This document shows positions 38,673-47,317 of a DNA stretch of 64,000 nt, in pieces. Numbering within the stretch: position 1 is the first letter of the stretch; every line of letters begins with the position of its first letter. The stretch is from a virus. The stretch lies in the IMG/VR virus record IMGVR_UViG_3300029787_000005, positions 1 to 64,000 of that record, one strand, 5' to 3'. Both the position numbers and the translations under genes were made by a program. A model generated the notes under the pieces. That model saw only the letters and a list, made by a program, of their open reading frames with translations. It was not told the DNA's origin and ran no database searches.

Positions 38673-38692
38673 AAGGTATGAGAGGAAATCAA

Positions 38693-38842
38693 ATGAAATA
38701 TAACTTCGAAGATCACCATGAAATTCCACACACATTAGCTAGTTACATTGTAATGTGTGCGGATGCGCATTCAGTTCATCAGATTCCACTAGATGAAATA
38801 AATGAGTTCTTAAACGAGATGGAGGAGCATTTCTATGAGTAA
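38693..38842 (+). CDS. Small acidic hypothetical protein, 49 aa
   Basis: Not recognised. Starts 21 bases after the -10 of an early promoter, with an AGAGGA site. His- and Glu-rich. Its stop overlaps the next start by eight bases, whose ribosome site (GGAGGAG) lies within this gene. Confidence 0.6.
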   Translation: MKYNFEDHHEIPHTLASYIVMCADAHSVHQIPLDEINEFLNEMEEHFYE

Positions 38843-39077
38843 ACGACCTTTAGAGTTCAAAATTGACGTTCTTGCAATGTATGAGAACAACTATATCACA
38901 GCAAAGCAGGCTTTCAGGATTGCTTGTAAAAAGTTCAATCAGAAGCCTTCTGGATGCATGACTAAATACGCTGGAAGCTATATTAGAGACTACCAGAACG
39001 AGATCAAAGCTAAATTGTTCGATAAAGATGGCCGAACAATGCTGCTATGTAAAGAGAATGGATTGTATGGGTTTTAA
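38835..39077 (+). CDS. Small basic hypothetical protein, 80 aa
   Basis: Helical, basic protein with an AYENN-like helix-turn pattern (YITAKQAFRIACKKFN) that could be a simple DNA-binding helix-turn-helix. No firm assignment. Coupled to both neighbours. Confidence 0.55.
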   Translation: MSKRPLEFKIDVLAMYENNYITAKQAFRIACKKFNQKPSGCMTKYAGSYIRDYQNEIKAKLFDKDGRTMLLCKENGLYGF

Positions 39078-40104
39078 GTTTTACAAAAAAGATATCCCAG
39101 ACTGTGATACAGTTGACTCTTTCATCAGACGAGAAACTGATATTGAAGAAAGAGTCAACCACGTAAAAAGAGCCTGGGCATGGCCACATAAGATATACAG
39201 ACTGGAAATGAATCTTCCAGTCAGTAACTTACAGACTGCTGTTGAAGCAGCTTTTGGTATGTATGGGTGGCATGGATTCTTGATAGCAAACTTTGGTGAA
39301 GGATACGGAGCATCAGATCTCCGTAGCCAAAGACTTGGTGGATTATCTATTACATACAACCCAGATTTCAAACAATCAGATATCAATATAAACTGTCAGA
39401 CACTAGGTAACAGGAAGTTCAATCTTCCACCAGAGATGTATGCTGGTAAAAGAGGCAATGAGATATTTGAACAAGTCAATATAAAAGACTTGCGTGTTGA
39501 GTTCTTTGACAAAGTAAACAATCACGGAGCTGGTGAAGCCTGGGACTTTTTATACAGTAAAGATATAATCACACATGAGGTGTGGTCAAAAGAGAGACCT
39601 TATTATCATCAATGGAAGTATAATCCAGCCGCAAAGAACCAAACCGGTAAGAACACCTATAGCGATGCTCTCGGATTTAATAGATTGACACCGGCTTGTG
39701 AATCTGGCTACCTTGGGGAAGTGTTCAGTCAGATACCTAGAACAATAGTTCGCGGTCGTATTGTGGAGATGAAGTCTGGTGATTTGCATTGGCATCGTGA
39801 CGAATCCTTCTATATGAACTTTCGTATTAACATTCCTTTGTACTTGGATAAAACAGCATACATAGCAACTGAAGATGAACAAATGCTTATGCATCCTGGC
39901 TATATGTATCATTTTGATACGGGACAACCGCATGCTGTTATAAGAAAAAAAGGTAAAATAACCAAAAGAATTAACATTATTTTGGGTGTCAGTCCTTGGT
40001 TTGATTGGAATGATGAAGACCAATCTTGGGAACAGAATGAGTTCTATGGAAAGATACATCCAGTAGAAATGTTTCATGAAGGATTGCTTGTTGACTTTGT
40101 ATGA
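39067..40104 (+). CDS. 2OG-Fe(II) oxygenase, aspartyl-hydroxylase-like, 345 aa
   Basis: C-terminal double-stranded beta-helix: LHWHRDESF with iron ligands His243 and Asp245, NIPLYLD, then YHFDTGQPHAV with distal His289 and KRINIILGV supplying the 2OG-binding Arg. This resembles aspartyl/asparaginyl beta-hydroxylase-type enzymes. The N-terminal 200 residues are unassigned and may bind the substrate. ATG 39067 is chosen near the preceding stop; in-frame ATGs at 39058 and 39028 are alternatives. Confidence 0.72.
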   Translation: MGFKFYKKDIPDCDTVDSFIRRETDIEERVNHVKRAWAWPHKIYRLEMNLPVSNLQTAVEAAFGMYGWHGFLIANFGEGYGASDLRSQRLGGLSITYNPDFKQSDININCQTLGNRKFNLPPEMYAGKRGNEIFEQVNIKDLRVEFFDKVNNHGAGEAWDFLYSKDIITHEVWSKERPYYHQWKYNPAAKNQTGKNTYSDALGFNRLTPACESGYLGEVFSQIPRTIVRGRIVEMKSGDLHWHRDESFYMNFRINIPLYLDKTAYIATEDEQMLMHPGYMYHFDTGQPHAVIRKKGKITKRINIILGVSPWFDWNDEDQSWEQNEFYGKIHPVEMFHEGLLVDFV

Positions 40105-40121
40105 TATGTAATGTATAAATA
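40091..40121 (+). promoter_or_regulatory. Overlapping early and late promoter for tmRNA
   Basis: -35 TTGACT (40091-40096), 17-nt spacer and -10 TATAAA (40114-40119), which is also part of an exact T4 late motif TATAAATA (40114-40121). The tmRNA precursor could thus be made through the whole infection, from about 40126. Confidence 0.65.
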
Positions 40122-40125
40122 TAAC

Positions 40126-40380
40126 GTAATGTTGAAGAGGAGCAAAAGCTATGCAGGACCAGGGTGCAAATCCCTGCACCTCCACCAAAAGTTCATCATG
40201 GTGAATTTCTGGGGGGTGTGTTAGGATCGACTGGTAGTAAATAGCAAATTGGAGTTACGAGGTTGATCGCTTAATAGATCAAAAAAGTAAATGCTAACGA
40301 TAATGTAGCATCTGATAATTTTGCTCTTGCAGCATAATTGATCGGGGTCCGGAGGTACCTGGCAACAGAAACCTCCACTT
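40126..40380 (+). ncRNA. ssrA: Circularly permuted (two-piece) tmRNA
   Basis: The acceptor piece comes first: T-arm CAGGG-TGCAAAT-CCCTG (40160-40176), CACCTCC, discriminator A and an encoded CCA (40185-40187). A loop segment with a TTCAT-CATG-GTGAA hairpin (40193-40206) follows. The coding piece starts GGGGGTG (40212-40218), which pairs over seven bases with CACCTCC to close the acceptor stem; ATAGC pairs with GCTAT as a P2-like helix. The tag frame at 40293-40337 reads A-N-D-N-V-A-S-D-N-F-A-L-A-A then TAA, a typical proteolysis tag. A GGAGGT/ACCTCC hairpin (40351-40376) ends it. Function: rescue of stalled ribosomes. Piece ends are approximate. Confidence 0.92.
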
Positions 40381-40396
40381 AATTAGGAGGAGAGAT

Positions 40397-40747
40397 ATGG
40401 TAGCAAGTCCAATAGAACTAACAGACAGCGCTAAAAATTATCTTCAAGACGCAGCTATAAATAGTGGCAAACAGTATGTCTGGTTTGGTGTAGAAGGTGG
40501 AGGATGTAGTGGATTTCAATACGCTTGGAAGTTTATTGATGATCCAGATCCTTCAGATTATAAAATGAATATTGGTAATGATCCATCTGACATGAGAGAA
40601 CTGTTCTTTGTAATTGATGTAGTTAGTGAGATGCATGTACTTGGTTCAACAATTGATTATGTTCAAGAACTTGGTGGTTCATTTCTCAAAGTTATTAATC
40701 CTTTGGCAACAGCAGGTTGTGGATGTGGAGAGAGCTTTAGTGTATGA
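40397..40747 (+). CDS. IscA/HesB-type Fe-S cluster carrier, 116 aa
   Basis: A-type carrier with the three Cys in canonical positions: Cys37 (GGGCSGF) and Cys108/Cys110 (GCGCGESFSV). LTDSAKNYL at the start and the total length are normal. These proteins accept and hand on Fe-S clusters, so it could supply the phage's radical SAM enzymes. AGGAGGAGAG ribosome site directly after the tmRNA; the stop overlaps the next start (ATGA). HesB genes are known in marine T4-like phages. Confidence 0.9.
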   Translation: MVASPIELTDSAKNYLQDAAINSGKQYVWFGVEGGGCSGFQYAWKFIDDPDPSDYKMNIGNDPSDMRELFFVIDVVSEMHVLGSTIDYVQELGGSFLKVINPLATAGCGCGESFSV

Positions 40748-41547
40748 TAACAATTAATTGGAAGGGCAAGATAGGTTATGGTGACATAATCTCGCCTCTT
40801 TGTTATGCTCATAATATGGCACAAAAGAACTGTGATGACGTCACCTTACATATGCACTGGATGCACAAACGAGGTGAGAAGTTTAAACCAGAAGATGCAG
40901 ATACATTAGACGTTAAGTTTAAATATTTGTGGTCTATATGTAAACCTATAAACTATCATCAAGTTCATCTTAAACAATCATTTGGTAAAGAGATAAACTA
41001 TAACCATGACAATTATGATGATGAATCAAATTTTCATAATCTGTGGTGGTCAAGAATAAAGAATCTCTCTATCAATAAACCATATGTTGTACTTAATACT
41101 ACAGCATCACACAAACAACAGTTCGAAGAATATGATCCGGGGAAACAATGGAAGGATCCAGTTGGACTAGACAAATGGAGACAAATTGAAAACCTTATTC
41201 AAACAAAGTGGGGCATGGATGTGGTCCATTGTGACTACACCGATGCCATTGCGGATGCGGTTGATAAATATAAGAAGGCATTTTTGGCTGTAGGTTATCA
41301 CGGATCTACTGCATGGGTGGCAAGGTATGTCAGAACACCTATGCTATTGTATTCAACAAAGAAGATTACTAAGAAGGCGTTTCCTTGGGCACTGGTAAAG
41401 TCCAAGTATGAGCACGGTGACTTCGAGTCTATAAACCCTTATGAAATAAGAGAGAAGGGTATAGAACGGATAAGAGAATTGGAGAAACAACTTGAAATAT
41501 ACCTCAACACTCCCAATATTCATAGGTTACGAGGAAAGAGAACATGA
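40744..41547 (+). CDS. GT9-like (GT-B) glycosyltransferase, 267 aa
   Basis: Glycosyltransferase-9-like layout: an N-terminal GYGDIISPL loop in place of the Gly-rich heptosyltransferase GSLGD, YVVLNTTASHKQ, and FLAVGYHGSTAWVARYVRTPMLLY, where the G-x-H-G-S-x(n)-A motif and TP-x-L strand match the sugar-nucleotide site. ATGA overlap with the IscA-like gene, and a 56-base overlap with the next glycosyltransferase. Confidence 0.6.
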   Translation: MITINWKGKIGYGDIISPLCYAHNMAQKNCDDVTLHMHWMHKRGEKFKPEDADTLDVKFKYLWSICKPINYHQVHLKQSFGKEINYNHDNYDDESNFHNLWWSRIKNLSINKPYVVLNTTASHKQQFEEYDPGKQWKDPVGLDKWRQIENLIQTKWGMDVVHCDYTDAIADAVDKYKKAFLAVGYHGSTAWVARYVRTPMLLYSTKKITKKAFPWALVKSKYEHGDFESINPYEIREKGIERIRELEKQLEIYLNTPNIHRLRGKRT

Positions 41548-42259
41548 TGCATACGAGGTATGTAGGTTCTCAATAGAATATCAAAACCGACGAAGAAAAG
41601 AAACAGGAACTTGGGCATGGGATGATCATCCAGATATTATCCAGCTAAGATCAAAAAGCATACCTGAATACAATCGTAATCATGGTGAACCTCAATCCAC
41701 CGACTTCACATTTACTAGATTCTGGGTTCCATATATGTGTGACTTCACGGGATTTAGTATGTTTGTTGATTGTGACTTCTTATTCTTATCATCACCATAT
41801 GAACTTATCAATGAGATTGATACAAGTAAAGCTGTCAGTGTAGTACAACATCCAGAGTATATTCCTCTTGGTGATATCAAGATGGATGGTATTGCTCAGC
41901 ATAGATCGTTCAGAAAGAACTGGGCTTCATTAATGATTTTCAACAACGAACATCCAAAGAATCAAATACTGAAACCTGACTATCTTAATGATCATTTACC
42001 AGGTTTAGACTTTCATCATCTTAAATGGTTAGATGATGATGACATTGGTTCACTACCTATGGAGTGGAATTGTTTAGATCAATACTATCATTTGGCTGAT
42101 CCAAAAGCAATACATTATACAGAAGGTGGTCCTTGGTTTATCGATATGGAAGCAGAGAAGACACATCCGTTTCACAATACGAGATACGGACAAGAATGGG
42201 TAAAATATAAAGATAGGTTTGATCAAAATGATATATCTCATCACACCACAGACGTATAA
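41492..42259 (+). CDS. GT-A glycosyltransferase-like protein, 255 aa
   Basis: IFIGYEEREHDAYEVCRFSIEYQ at the start and SMFVDCDFLFLSSPYEL (about residue 85) with a D-x-D motif, as in GT8-type enzymes using Mn-bound UDP-sugars. Later WNCLDQYYH and HYTEGGPW fit the GT8 end. Start is TTG at 41492, supported by GGAGA six bases upstream. No membrane segment. Second of three adjacent glycosyltransferases. Confidence 0.65.
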   Translation: MKYTSTLPIFIGYEEREHDAYEVCRFSIEYQNRRRKETGTWAWDDHPDIIQLRSKSIPEYNRNHGEPQSTDFTFTRFWVPYMCDFTGFSMFVDCDFLFLSSPYELINEIDTSKAVSVVQHPEYIPLGDIKMDGIAQHRSFRKNWASLMIFNNEHPKNQILKPDYLNDHLPGLDFHHLKWLDDDDIGSLPMEWNCLDQYYHLADPKAIHYTEGGPWFIDMEAEKTHPFHNTRYGQEWVKYKDRFDQNDISHHTTDV

Positions 42260-43086
42260 TGATGGATGAATCTGATGAGTGGTTTGATGATGTATCGTGG
42301 AACTTTAATGATACAAATGACATCACAATATCACTAACATATTATGGTCAAGTAGATAAGTTAATACACCACTGTGAGTTCTTTTCTGGTATGACTGACT
42401 GGTTAAAGAACCACATTACAGTACAGTTTATTAATGATGCTGCTCCAGATCAAGGTATATTTGAAGACATATGTCATGCTTATAAAAACAGATTCAAACT
42501 GAAATCTTACACTATAAAACAAGATATTGGATTCAATAATCATGGTTGTAGGAATCTTGCAATGCTACAATCTGAGACTCATTGGAACTGGTTGATTGAT
42601 ATAGACGTGTTCTTTAATGAAGAATTGCTACAAGCAATGACAAGTACTCACCTAGAGAACAATCAATTTTATGTGTTCAAAGTACGGTTTGACCACTATG
42701 ATAACCCAGAAGACTATGAGTTATTTGATGAGAAAAAGCTATTGAAATGGGTTGCACACCCTAATGTTTGGCTGATAAACAAGCCATGTTTCTGGTCTAC
42801 TGGTGGATATGATATGGAATTTGCTGGTATGAGACATGGTGATAAAGAGTTTTTTGAGGCTATTGATAAGAAAAAATACGAACATTTTCTCTTCCATCCA
42901 TACCTTGAAGAGGAGTATGATATCCATGTACAGATGCCAAATAGGACAAAGTCTTATTTGAACCAGATAACTGAGCATGTAGGTTATTTACAAAAATGTG
43001 TTGACTTTGTCAAGAAAAGGAACGATAATAAAGAACGTAAGCACAAGAAGCGCTTACTTTGTTTTGATTGGCAAAGGAATGTATAA
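42259..43086 (+). CDS. GT2-like (GT-A) glycosyltransferase, 275 aa
   Basis: ISLTYYGQVDKL, WNWLIDIDVFFN (a D-x-D motif near residue 113) and FWSTGGYDMEFAG with a G-G-Y-D element and HGDKEFFEA are the usual GT2 landmarks. The C-terminus is Lys-rich (KKRNDNKERKHKKR). Starts in an overlap (TAATG) with the GT8-like gene. May add a sugar to a modified base, glycan or surface structure. Confidence 0.72.
   Translation: MMDESDEWFDDVSWNFNDTNDITISLTYYGQVDKLIHHCEFFSGMTDWLKNHITVQFINDAAPDQGIFEDICHAYKNRFKLKSYTIKQDIGFNNHGCRNLAMLQSETHWNWLIDIDVFFNEELLQAMTSTHLENNQFYVFKVRFDHYDNPEDYELFDEKKLLKWVAHPNVWLINKPCFWSTGGYDMEFAGMRHGDKEFFEAIDKKKYEHFLFHPYLEEEYDIHVQMPNRTKSYLNQITEHVGYLQKCVDFVKKRNDNKERKHKKRLLCFDWQRNV
43001..43029 (+). 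promoter_or_regulatory. Early promoter inside end of GT gene
   Basis: -35 TTGACT (43001-43006), 17-nt spacer, -10 GATAAT (43024-43029). It would start a transcript for the SleB-like, gp33, gp59 and gp32 genes. Confidence 0.6.
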
Positions 43087-43625
43087 TGTTGAAGAGAGTG
43101 ACAATCGTGACTGCATTAGGTGTTACTTTGTGGTCTGGAGCATTAGTATCAGCTAGTGAGCCGATTACAGATGCAGAACACAAAGAACGATTCTGTATGG
43201 CAGAGGCTTTGTTCTTTGAAACTGGCAACCAGCCTATGATAGGAATATTAGGTGCTGCTGAAGTTATATTGAATAGAGTTAAGAGTGAGAAATGGCCTAA
43301 CACTGTATGCGGAGTTGTACATCAAGGTCCAATTAATAAGTGGTGGAAGAAACGAGGTAAGATAGTTCCTGTCAAATGGAAGTGTCAGTTCACATATTAT
43401 TGTGATGGCAAAAGTGATGATGTATCTAATATTGTTGGTACTAAGACTTGGGCTAAAGTTATCAAAGCTGTAAACTTTATTTACAGTCAGTTTGGAAAGT
43501 TACAACGTGATGGTATATCAATTACTAATGGTGCCACTCACTATCATACAACACAAGTTAATCCAAGATGGGGACAACTATTGGAACATACAATTACAAT
43601 TCAAGATCATAAGTTTTTTCGATGA
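43086..43625 (+). CDS. SleB-like cell-wall hydrolase (endolysin candidate), 179 aa
   Basis: Signal peptide (about residues 1-22, ending VSASE), then CMAEALFFETGNQPMIGILGAAEVILNRV and a CGVVHQG element with WKCQFTYYCDG, all as in the SleB/CwlJ 'hydrolase 2' family, which cuts peptidoglycan glycan strands. The catalytic Glu is in AEALFFE. The signal sequence suggests Sec-dependent export. No holin gene is obvious next to it. TAATG overlap with the preceding gene. Confidence 0.8.
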   Translation: MLKRVTIVTALGVTLWSGALVSASEPITDAEHKERFCMAEALFFETGNQPMIGILGAAEVILNRVKSEKWPNTVCGVVHQGPINKWWKKRGKIVPVKWKCQFTYYCDGKSDDVSNIVGTKTWAKVIKAVNFIYSQFGKLQRDGISITNGATHYHTTQVNPRWGQLLEHTITIQDHKFFR

Positions 43626-43858
43626 TAGAGTTAAAGATAAATACTCCATCTCAGTTCGCTATGGAAATTGAAAAGATAGTCAAAGAAAAATCTATTGAGT
43701 ATCTTGATGCTGTAATGTACTACGTTGAGAAGAATGGTATAGAGGTTGAGACTGCTGCTTCGTTAATAAAGAGTAGTCAAATTCTAAAAGCTAAGATTGC
43801 AACAGAAGCTGAAGACCTTCGGCTTCTAAAAACAAAAGGAGCTCGCTTACCATTATGA
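43622..43858 (+). CDS. 33: gp33 late transcription coactivator, 78 aa
   Basis: Short helical acidic protein: NTPSQFAMEIEKIV, EYLDAVMYYVEKNGIEVETAASLI and EAEDLRLLKTKGARLPL match the pattern of T4-like gp33, which bridges the sliding clamp and host RNA polymerase at TATAAATA late promoters. The gene order 33-59-32 is that of T4. ATGA overlap with the hydrolase gene. Its presence supports the calling of late promoters here. Confidence 0.85.
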   Translation: MIELKINTPSQFAMEIEKIVKEKSIEYLDAVMYYVEKNGIEVETAASLIKSSQILKAKIATEAEDLRLLKTKGARLPL

Positions 43859-44433
43859 ATGCTCATGAAACATATCAGAAATATATGGCATTGAAAAGAC
43901 ACTTCACGTCAGATTATGATATTTTCAAGTACAATGGCAAAGTAAAAAATACAGAACACTCTAGGTTTGAAGTTAGAAGAGACAAGATGTTCTTTCATAA
44001 GTTATCTAAGTTAAAGAACCCAGATGACTTTATGTTAGCTAATATGTTGCAGAACATTAACTTCTGGCCTGGTGATATAAACAATATGGAGACTCATGCT
44101 GTCTATGCTAACTGGCAAAAGAGACAACAGAGTATGTCATATATGTTCAAACAAGACCTCATGAAGTTGAAAGATTCATATGATGAGAATATTTTAACTA
44201 AGGGTGATACACATCCTTATCTAATGAGGTTAGTTATTAGAGAAGATGTTGGCGTCGAGACTATGATAGTTATGAATGAACTAACACCCTTCTTTGATTA
44301 CTGGACCAAAAAACTTGGTCTGGATATGGTCTGGCAAGACCTACAGAAGAAAGCTGAGAAATATAAGCCTTTCTTTATAAATACTGTTGACTTATCTAAG
44401 TATAAGTCGTATATTATGGAACGCTTTGAATAA
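43855..44433 (+). CDS. 59: gp59 helicase loader, 192 aa
   Basis: YQKYMALKRHFTSDYDIFKYNGK and the following KLSKLKNPDDFMLANML match T4 gp59, the all-helical protein that loads gp41 helicase on forked DNA and binds gp32. Length close to T4's 217. Starts in an ATGA overlap with gp33; gp32 follows 39 bases after its stop. Confidence 0.88.
   Translation: MNAHETYQKYMALKRHFTSDYDIFKYNGKVKNTEHSRFEVRRDKMFFHKLSKLKNPDDFMLANMLQNINFWPGDINNMETHAVYANWQKRQQSMSYMFKQDLMKLKDSYDENILTKGDTHPYLMRLVIREDVGVETMIVMNELTPFFDYWTKKLGLDMVWQDLQKKAEKYKPFFINTVDLSKYKSYIMERFE
44387..44415 (+). promoter_or_regulatory. Early promoter for gp32
   Basis: -35 TTGACT (44387-44392), 17-nt spacer, -10 TATATT (44410-44415), inside the end of gp59. 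A TATAAATA at 44376-44383 is nearby and could give late expression, though it lies in coding sequence. Confidence 0.65.
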
Positions 44434-44472
44434 AACGTATACATCGCATATATCGCACATAAGGAGAAACAT

Positions 44473-45378
44473 ATGTCGCTTGCACAATGGAAGAAGAAGA
44501 ACTCTACGTCTAATATAGATAAATTGACTGAAGAGTTAAGTAAACTCACTGATAAAGGTCCACGTCGTGATGACGATGGGTTCTGGAAACCTGAAGTTGA
44601 TAAGTCTGGTAATGGCTCTGCTATTATTAGGTTCTTACCATCTCCAGATTCAGATGTACCTTTTGTACGTATCTGGGATCATGGATTCCAAGGTCCTGGT
44701 GGATGGTTTATTGAGAAATCACTAACCACTATCAATCAAGCCTGTCCTATTTCTGAGTATAACTCTATGCTGTGGAACTCTGGAACAGAAGCTGATAAGA
44801 CGTTTGTTCGTACTAAGACTAAACGTCGACTATCCTTTATCTCTAATATAGTTGTGATTAAGGATCCTTCACGACCTGAGAATGAAGGGCAAGTATTCTT
44901 GTATAAGTTTGGCAAGAAAATCTTTGATAAGATCAATGATGCTGCTATGCCTGAGTTTGATGATGAGGAAAAGGTTGATGCATTCTCTCTTGGAGAAGGT
45001 GCTAACTTTAGACTCAAGATTCGTAATGTAGAAGGATATCGTAACTATGATAAGTCTGAGTTTGATTCACCTTCTGAAATTCCAGAAGACGACTTAGAAG
45101 GTATCTACAATCAATTGAAGCCTTTACAAGAACTTGTAGATCCTAAGAACTTTAAGTCTTACGATGAACTTAAAACAAAGCTCTATAGAGTTCTTGCTTT
45201 AGGTGGTGGTGAGACTGCTAATACAATAACTGCTGATGAGTTGTCTGAAGTTAAACAGGCTCCTGCACCAGCAGCAGCACCATCACAACCAGCTGCTGCG
45301 TCAGCTCCATGGGATGAACAATCCAATGATGATGACGACGATGGTCTATCTTTCTTTAAGAAGCTGGCAGACGAATAG
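44473..45378 (+). CDS. 32: gp32 single-stranded DNA-binding protein, 301 aa
   Basis: MSLAQWKKKN, SAIIRFLPSP, FIEKSLTTINQACPISEYNSMLW, RLSFISNIVVIKDP and PENEGQVFLYKFGKKIFDKI are gp32 motifs, with an Ala/Pro linker and acidic C-terminal tail (DDDDDGLSFFKKLADE) for protein contacts. T4 gp32 binds zinc with His64, Cys77, Cys87 and Cys90; here only one Cys is present in that stretch, so the zinc site appears lost. AAGGAG at good spacing. Confidence 0.92.
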   Translation: MSLAQWKKKNSTSNIDKLTEELSKLTDKGPRRDDDGFWKPEVDKSGNGSAIIRFLPSPDSDVPFVRIWDHGFQGPGGWFIEKSLTTINQACPISEYNSMLWNSGTEADKTFVRTKTKRRLSFISNIVVIKDPSRPENEGQVFLYKFGKKIFDKINDAAMPEFDDEEKVDAFSLGEGANFRLKIRNVEGYRNYDKSEFDSPSEIPEDDLEGIYNQLKPLQELVDPKNFKSYDELKTKLYRVLALGGGETANTITADELSEVKQAPAPAAAPSQPAAASAPWDEQSNDDDDDGLSFFKKLADE

Positions 45379-45386
45379 TCAACTGA

Positions 45387-45413
45387 TGGTATGGGGCTTA
45401 TAGTCCCATACCA
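45387..45413. terminator. 9-bp inverted repeat at convergent junction
   Basis: TGGTATGGG (45387-45395) pairs with CCCATACCA (45405-45413). It lies between gp32 and the leftward 639-aa gene, whose stop (45400-45398) is in the loop. No T-run on either side, so it is structural or an RNA-stability hairpin rather than a standard terminator. Confidence 0.5.
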
Positions 45414-47317
45414 TAGGCTATCTTAGCGCCTATTTTAGGCATATCCCCATCAGTCTTAACGACGACTACTGGGGTTGATGTGCCTCCTCCACCACCTTCT
45501 TGATTGATTGTGGTGTCACCATCTCTGTTGATTGTAACATTGTTACCACCAGCGGCTGCTTGTTGTATTGCAGCTTGATTAACCATTGCAGCCTTTTGTG
45601 TTGGAGTAGCTGCTGCTAATCTTTGCGCAGCTGGACCAGGAGATGATACTGATGGAATGGAACCTTCAAGAGCCTCAGGACTCATTGAAGTGCTCATTGC
45701 AGCAGGGTCACCCATATCTGAAGTACCACCACCAGCACTCATTGTAGTAGGTTTAGGCTGATTGTAACTTCCTGAAACACCAAGACCTCTTCTTTGTCTT
45801 GCACCTCCAGGCAAATCTCTATTTCTTCTACGTGATGGTGTTGGTTTTGCCGGTGCGCCAGATTGTTCTGATGATGTATCACCCTTAGTTAATGAAAAAG
45901 GATTAATTGCATCTATTGCACTATTAATACCTTTGTTTATTGCTGATGCATCAATTCCTACATTTTCTTTTAATTTAGTTGCAACAGCACTTAATCTATT
46001 AATCACTCCAGCTGGATCAACTGGAGTATCACTCAATAAAAATCTAACTAATAATTCAGCTCCAGCTCTACCAACCATGTCGCCACCATAGTAACCAAGT
46101 ACACCAAAACCAACAGCTCCAACAAAACCTGTGATTGGTGCGGCTATCCCACCGGTGATTGCAGTAAGAACAACAGCACCAATTGCAGCTCCAACCAATC
46201 CAGCAATAGTTCCTGTTAACAAGCCAGCAGCTGTTTCAATTAATGCTTCTCGTTTCTCTTCTAATGATGCAGTGGGGTCTTGTAAAATTGTAAGACTTTC
46301 AAGAGCAGCGAAAAAACCTGAGAGAAGAAGACCAGCTTTACCAAGTTTTGAATTGGTTCCTGTTATTCTTTGCAATTGTTTCAATTTTTTCATAGCTCTG
46401 GCTACTTCTTTTTCTCCTGCAGTTTGCTTGATTGGTTTAACTTGATCAAATTTTTCTACTGGAGCTGCGTTTGCTTTTGCTGCTGCAACTGACTTTGGAG
46501 CAAATTTTTCCAATTCCGGATTTTTTATTTGTTTCCCTTTAAATGAAACACCACCACCTTTAGTGCTATATCCTTTTGGAAGATTCTGTGGCCTACTTTT
46601 AATTTCTTCTAACATTTGAGCTCTGGTTGGACCTCTACCACGTCCACCAGCTGCAGGTTGTCGACCAGCATTAGGACCTATATCATCAACACCACCCATA
46701 CCACCTTTAGGAGTTTTTCTGCCATCTGGTATTGGTTCACCAGGTACTCCACCTTTAGGAGTCTTTGTTTTTTCTAATTCAATTTCTTGTTGTTTAGTTG
46801 CTGATATGAATCTTGTTTGAGCTTTTTCCAATAATTTATTGAATCTTCTTTGCGCAGTTAGAAATCCTGCTGTAGCTCCTGTTATGAGACTCTTTTCAAA
46901 ATCTCTTACATAACCTTGAGCTAATTCTCTAAACGCTGCAATTTCCTCTTCAAATGCTTTTGTTAGACCACTAAAGAATCCTTTGAGAAAGTCTGCAATC
47001 TGTTTTCTAAATGCTACAATCAATCCTAGTAGTGCACCATAATCTAATAATTTATTTCCTGTTGATATTGGTAAGTTTGGAGCCTTATCTATCAAACCTC
47101 CAACACCAGTGCCAGTTGGCTTTGCACCAGCTCTTTCTTTAAGTCCTTCTCTTGCTGCTTCACCAGAAGTTTGACCTGTTCTTTCCCTTTCAGTCAAATC
47201 TTTTGGACCAGATGGTATAGGTTTGACACCACGTAGTCCATCAAGTTTTGAATTGTTTCTTACAAGTTGACCCTTTATTTCTCCAAGGGTTTCATTTACT
47301 GCAGCAAGAGTTGACAT
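45398..47317 (-). CDS. Large structural protein, tape-measure candidate, 639 aa
   Basis: N-terminal helical, Gly/Thr-rich linkers, an aromatic helix (about residues 105-150), Pro/Gly-rich middle, then a long hydrophobic Gly/Ala stretch (about 345-420) that could span membrane twice, and a Gln/Ala-rich C-terminus. Its place just downstream of gp26, gp51 and the EF-hand protein, and its length near T4 gp29 (590 aa), suggest the tail tape measure. That identity is inferred from position, since the sequence itself is not distinctive. Confidence 0.5.
   Translation of the reverse strand: MSTLAAVNETLGEIKGQLVRNNSKLDGLRGVKPIPSGPKDLTERERTGQTSGEAAREGLKERAGAKPTGTGVGGLIDKAPNLPISTGNKLLDYGALLGLIVAFRKQIADFLKGFFSGLTKAFEEEIAAFRELAQGYVRDFEKSLITGATAGFLTAQRRFNKLLEKAQTRFISATKQQEIELEKTKTPKGGVPGEPIPDGRKTPKGGMGGVDDIGPNAGRQPAAGGRGRGPTRAQMLEEIKSRPQNLPKGYSTKGGGVSFKGKQIKNPELEKFAPKSVAAAKANAAPVEKFDQVKPIKQTAGEKEVARAMKKLKQLQRITGTNSKLGKAGLLLSGFFAALESLTILQDPTASLEEKREALIETAAGLLTGTIAGLVGAAIGAVVLTAITGGIAAPITGFVGAVGFGVLGYYGGDMVGRAGAELLVRFLLSDTPVDPAGVINRLSAVATKLKENVGIDASAINKGINSAIDAINPFSLTKGDTSSEQSGAPAKPTPSRRRNRDLPGGARQRRGLGVSGSYNQPKPTTMSAGGGTSDMGDPAAMSTSMSPEALEGSIPSVSSPGPAAQRLAAATPTQKAAMVNQAAIQQAAAGGNNVTINRDGDTTINQEGGGGGTSTPVVVVKTDGDMPKIGAKIAYGMGL

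Noticed and set aside
40160-40187. A tRNA gene
   Set aside because: T-arm and CCA are present but no anticodon arm; the downstream tag frame and acceptor pairing show it is the 3' piece of a permuted tmRNA.
45398-47317. Lysis-related membrane protein because of the hydrophobic stretch
   Set aside because: The length, helical N-terminus and place after gp26/gp51 fit a tail tape measure better.
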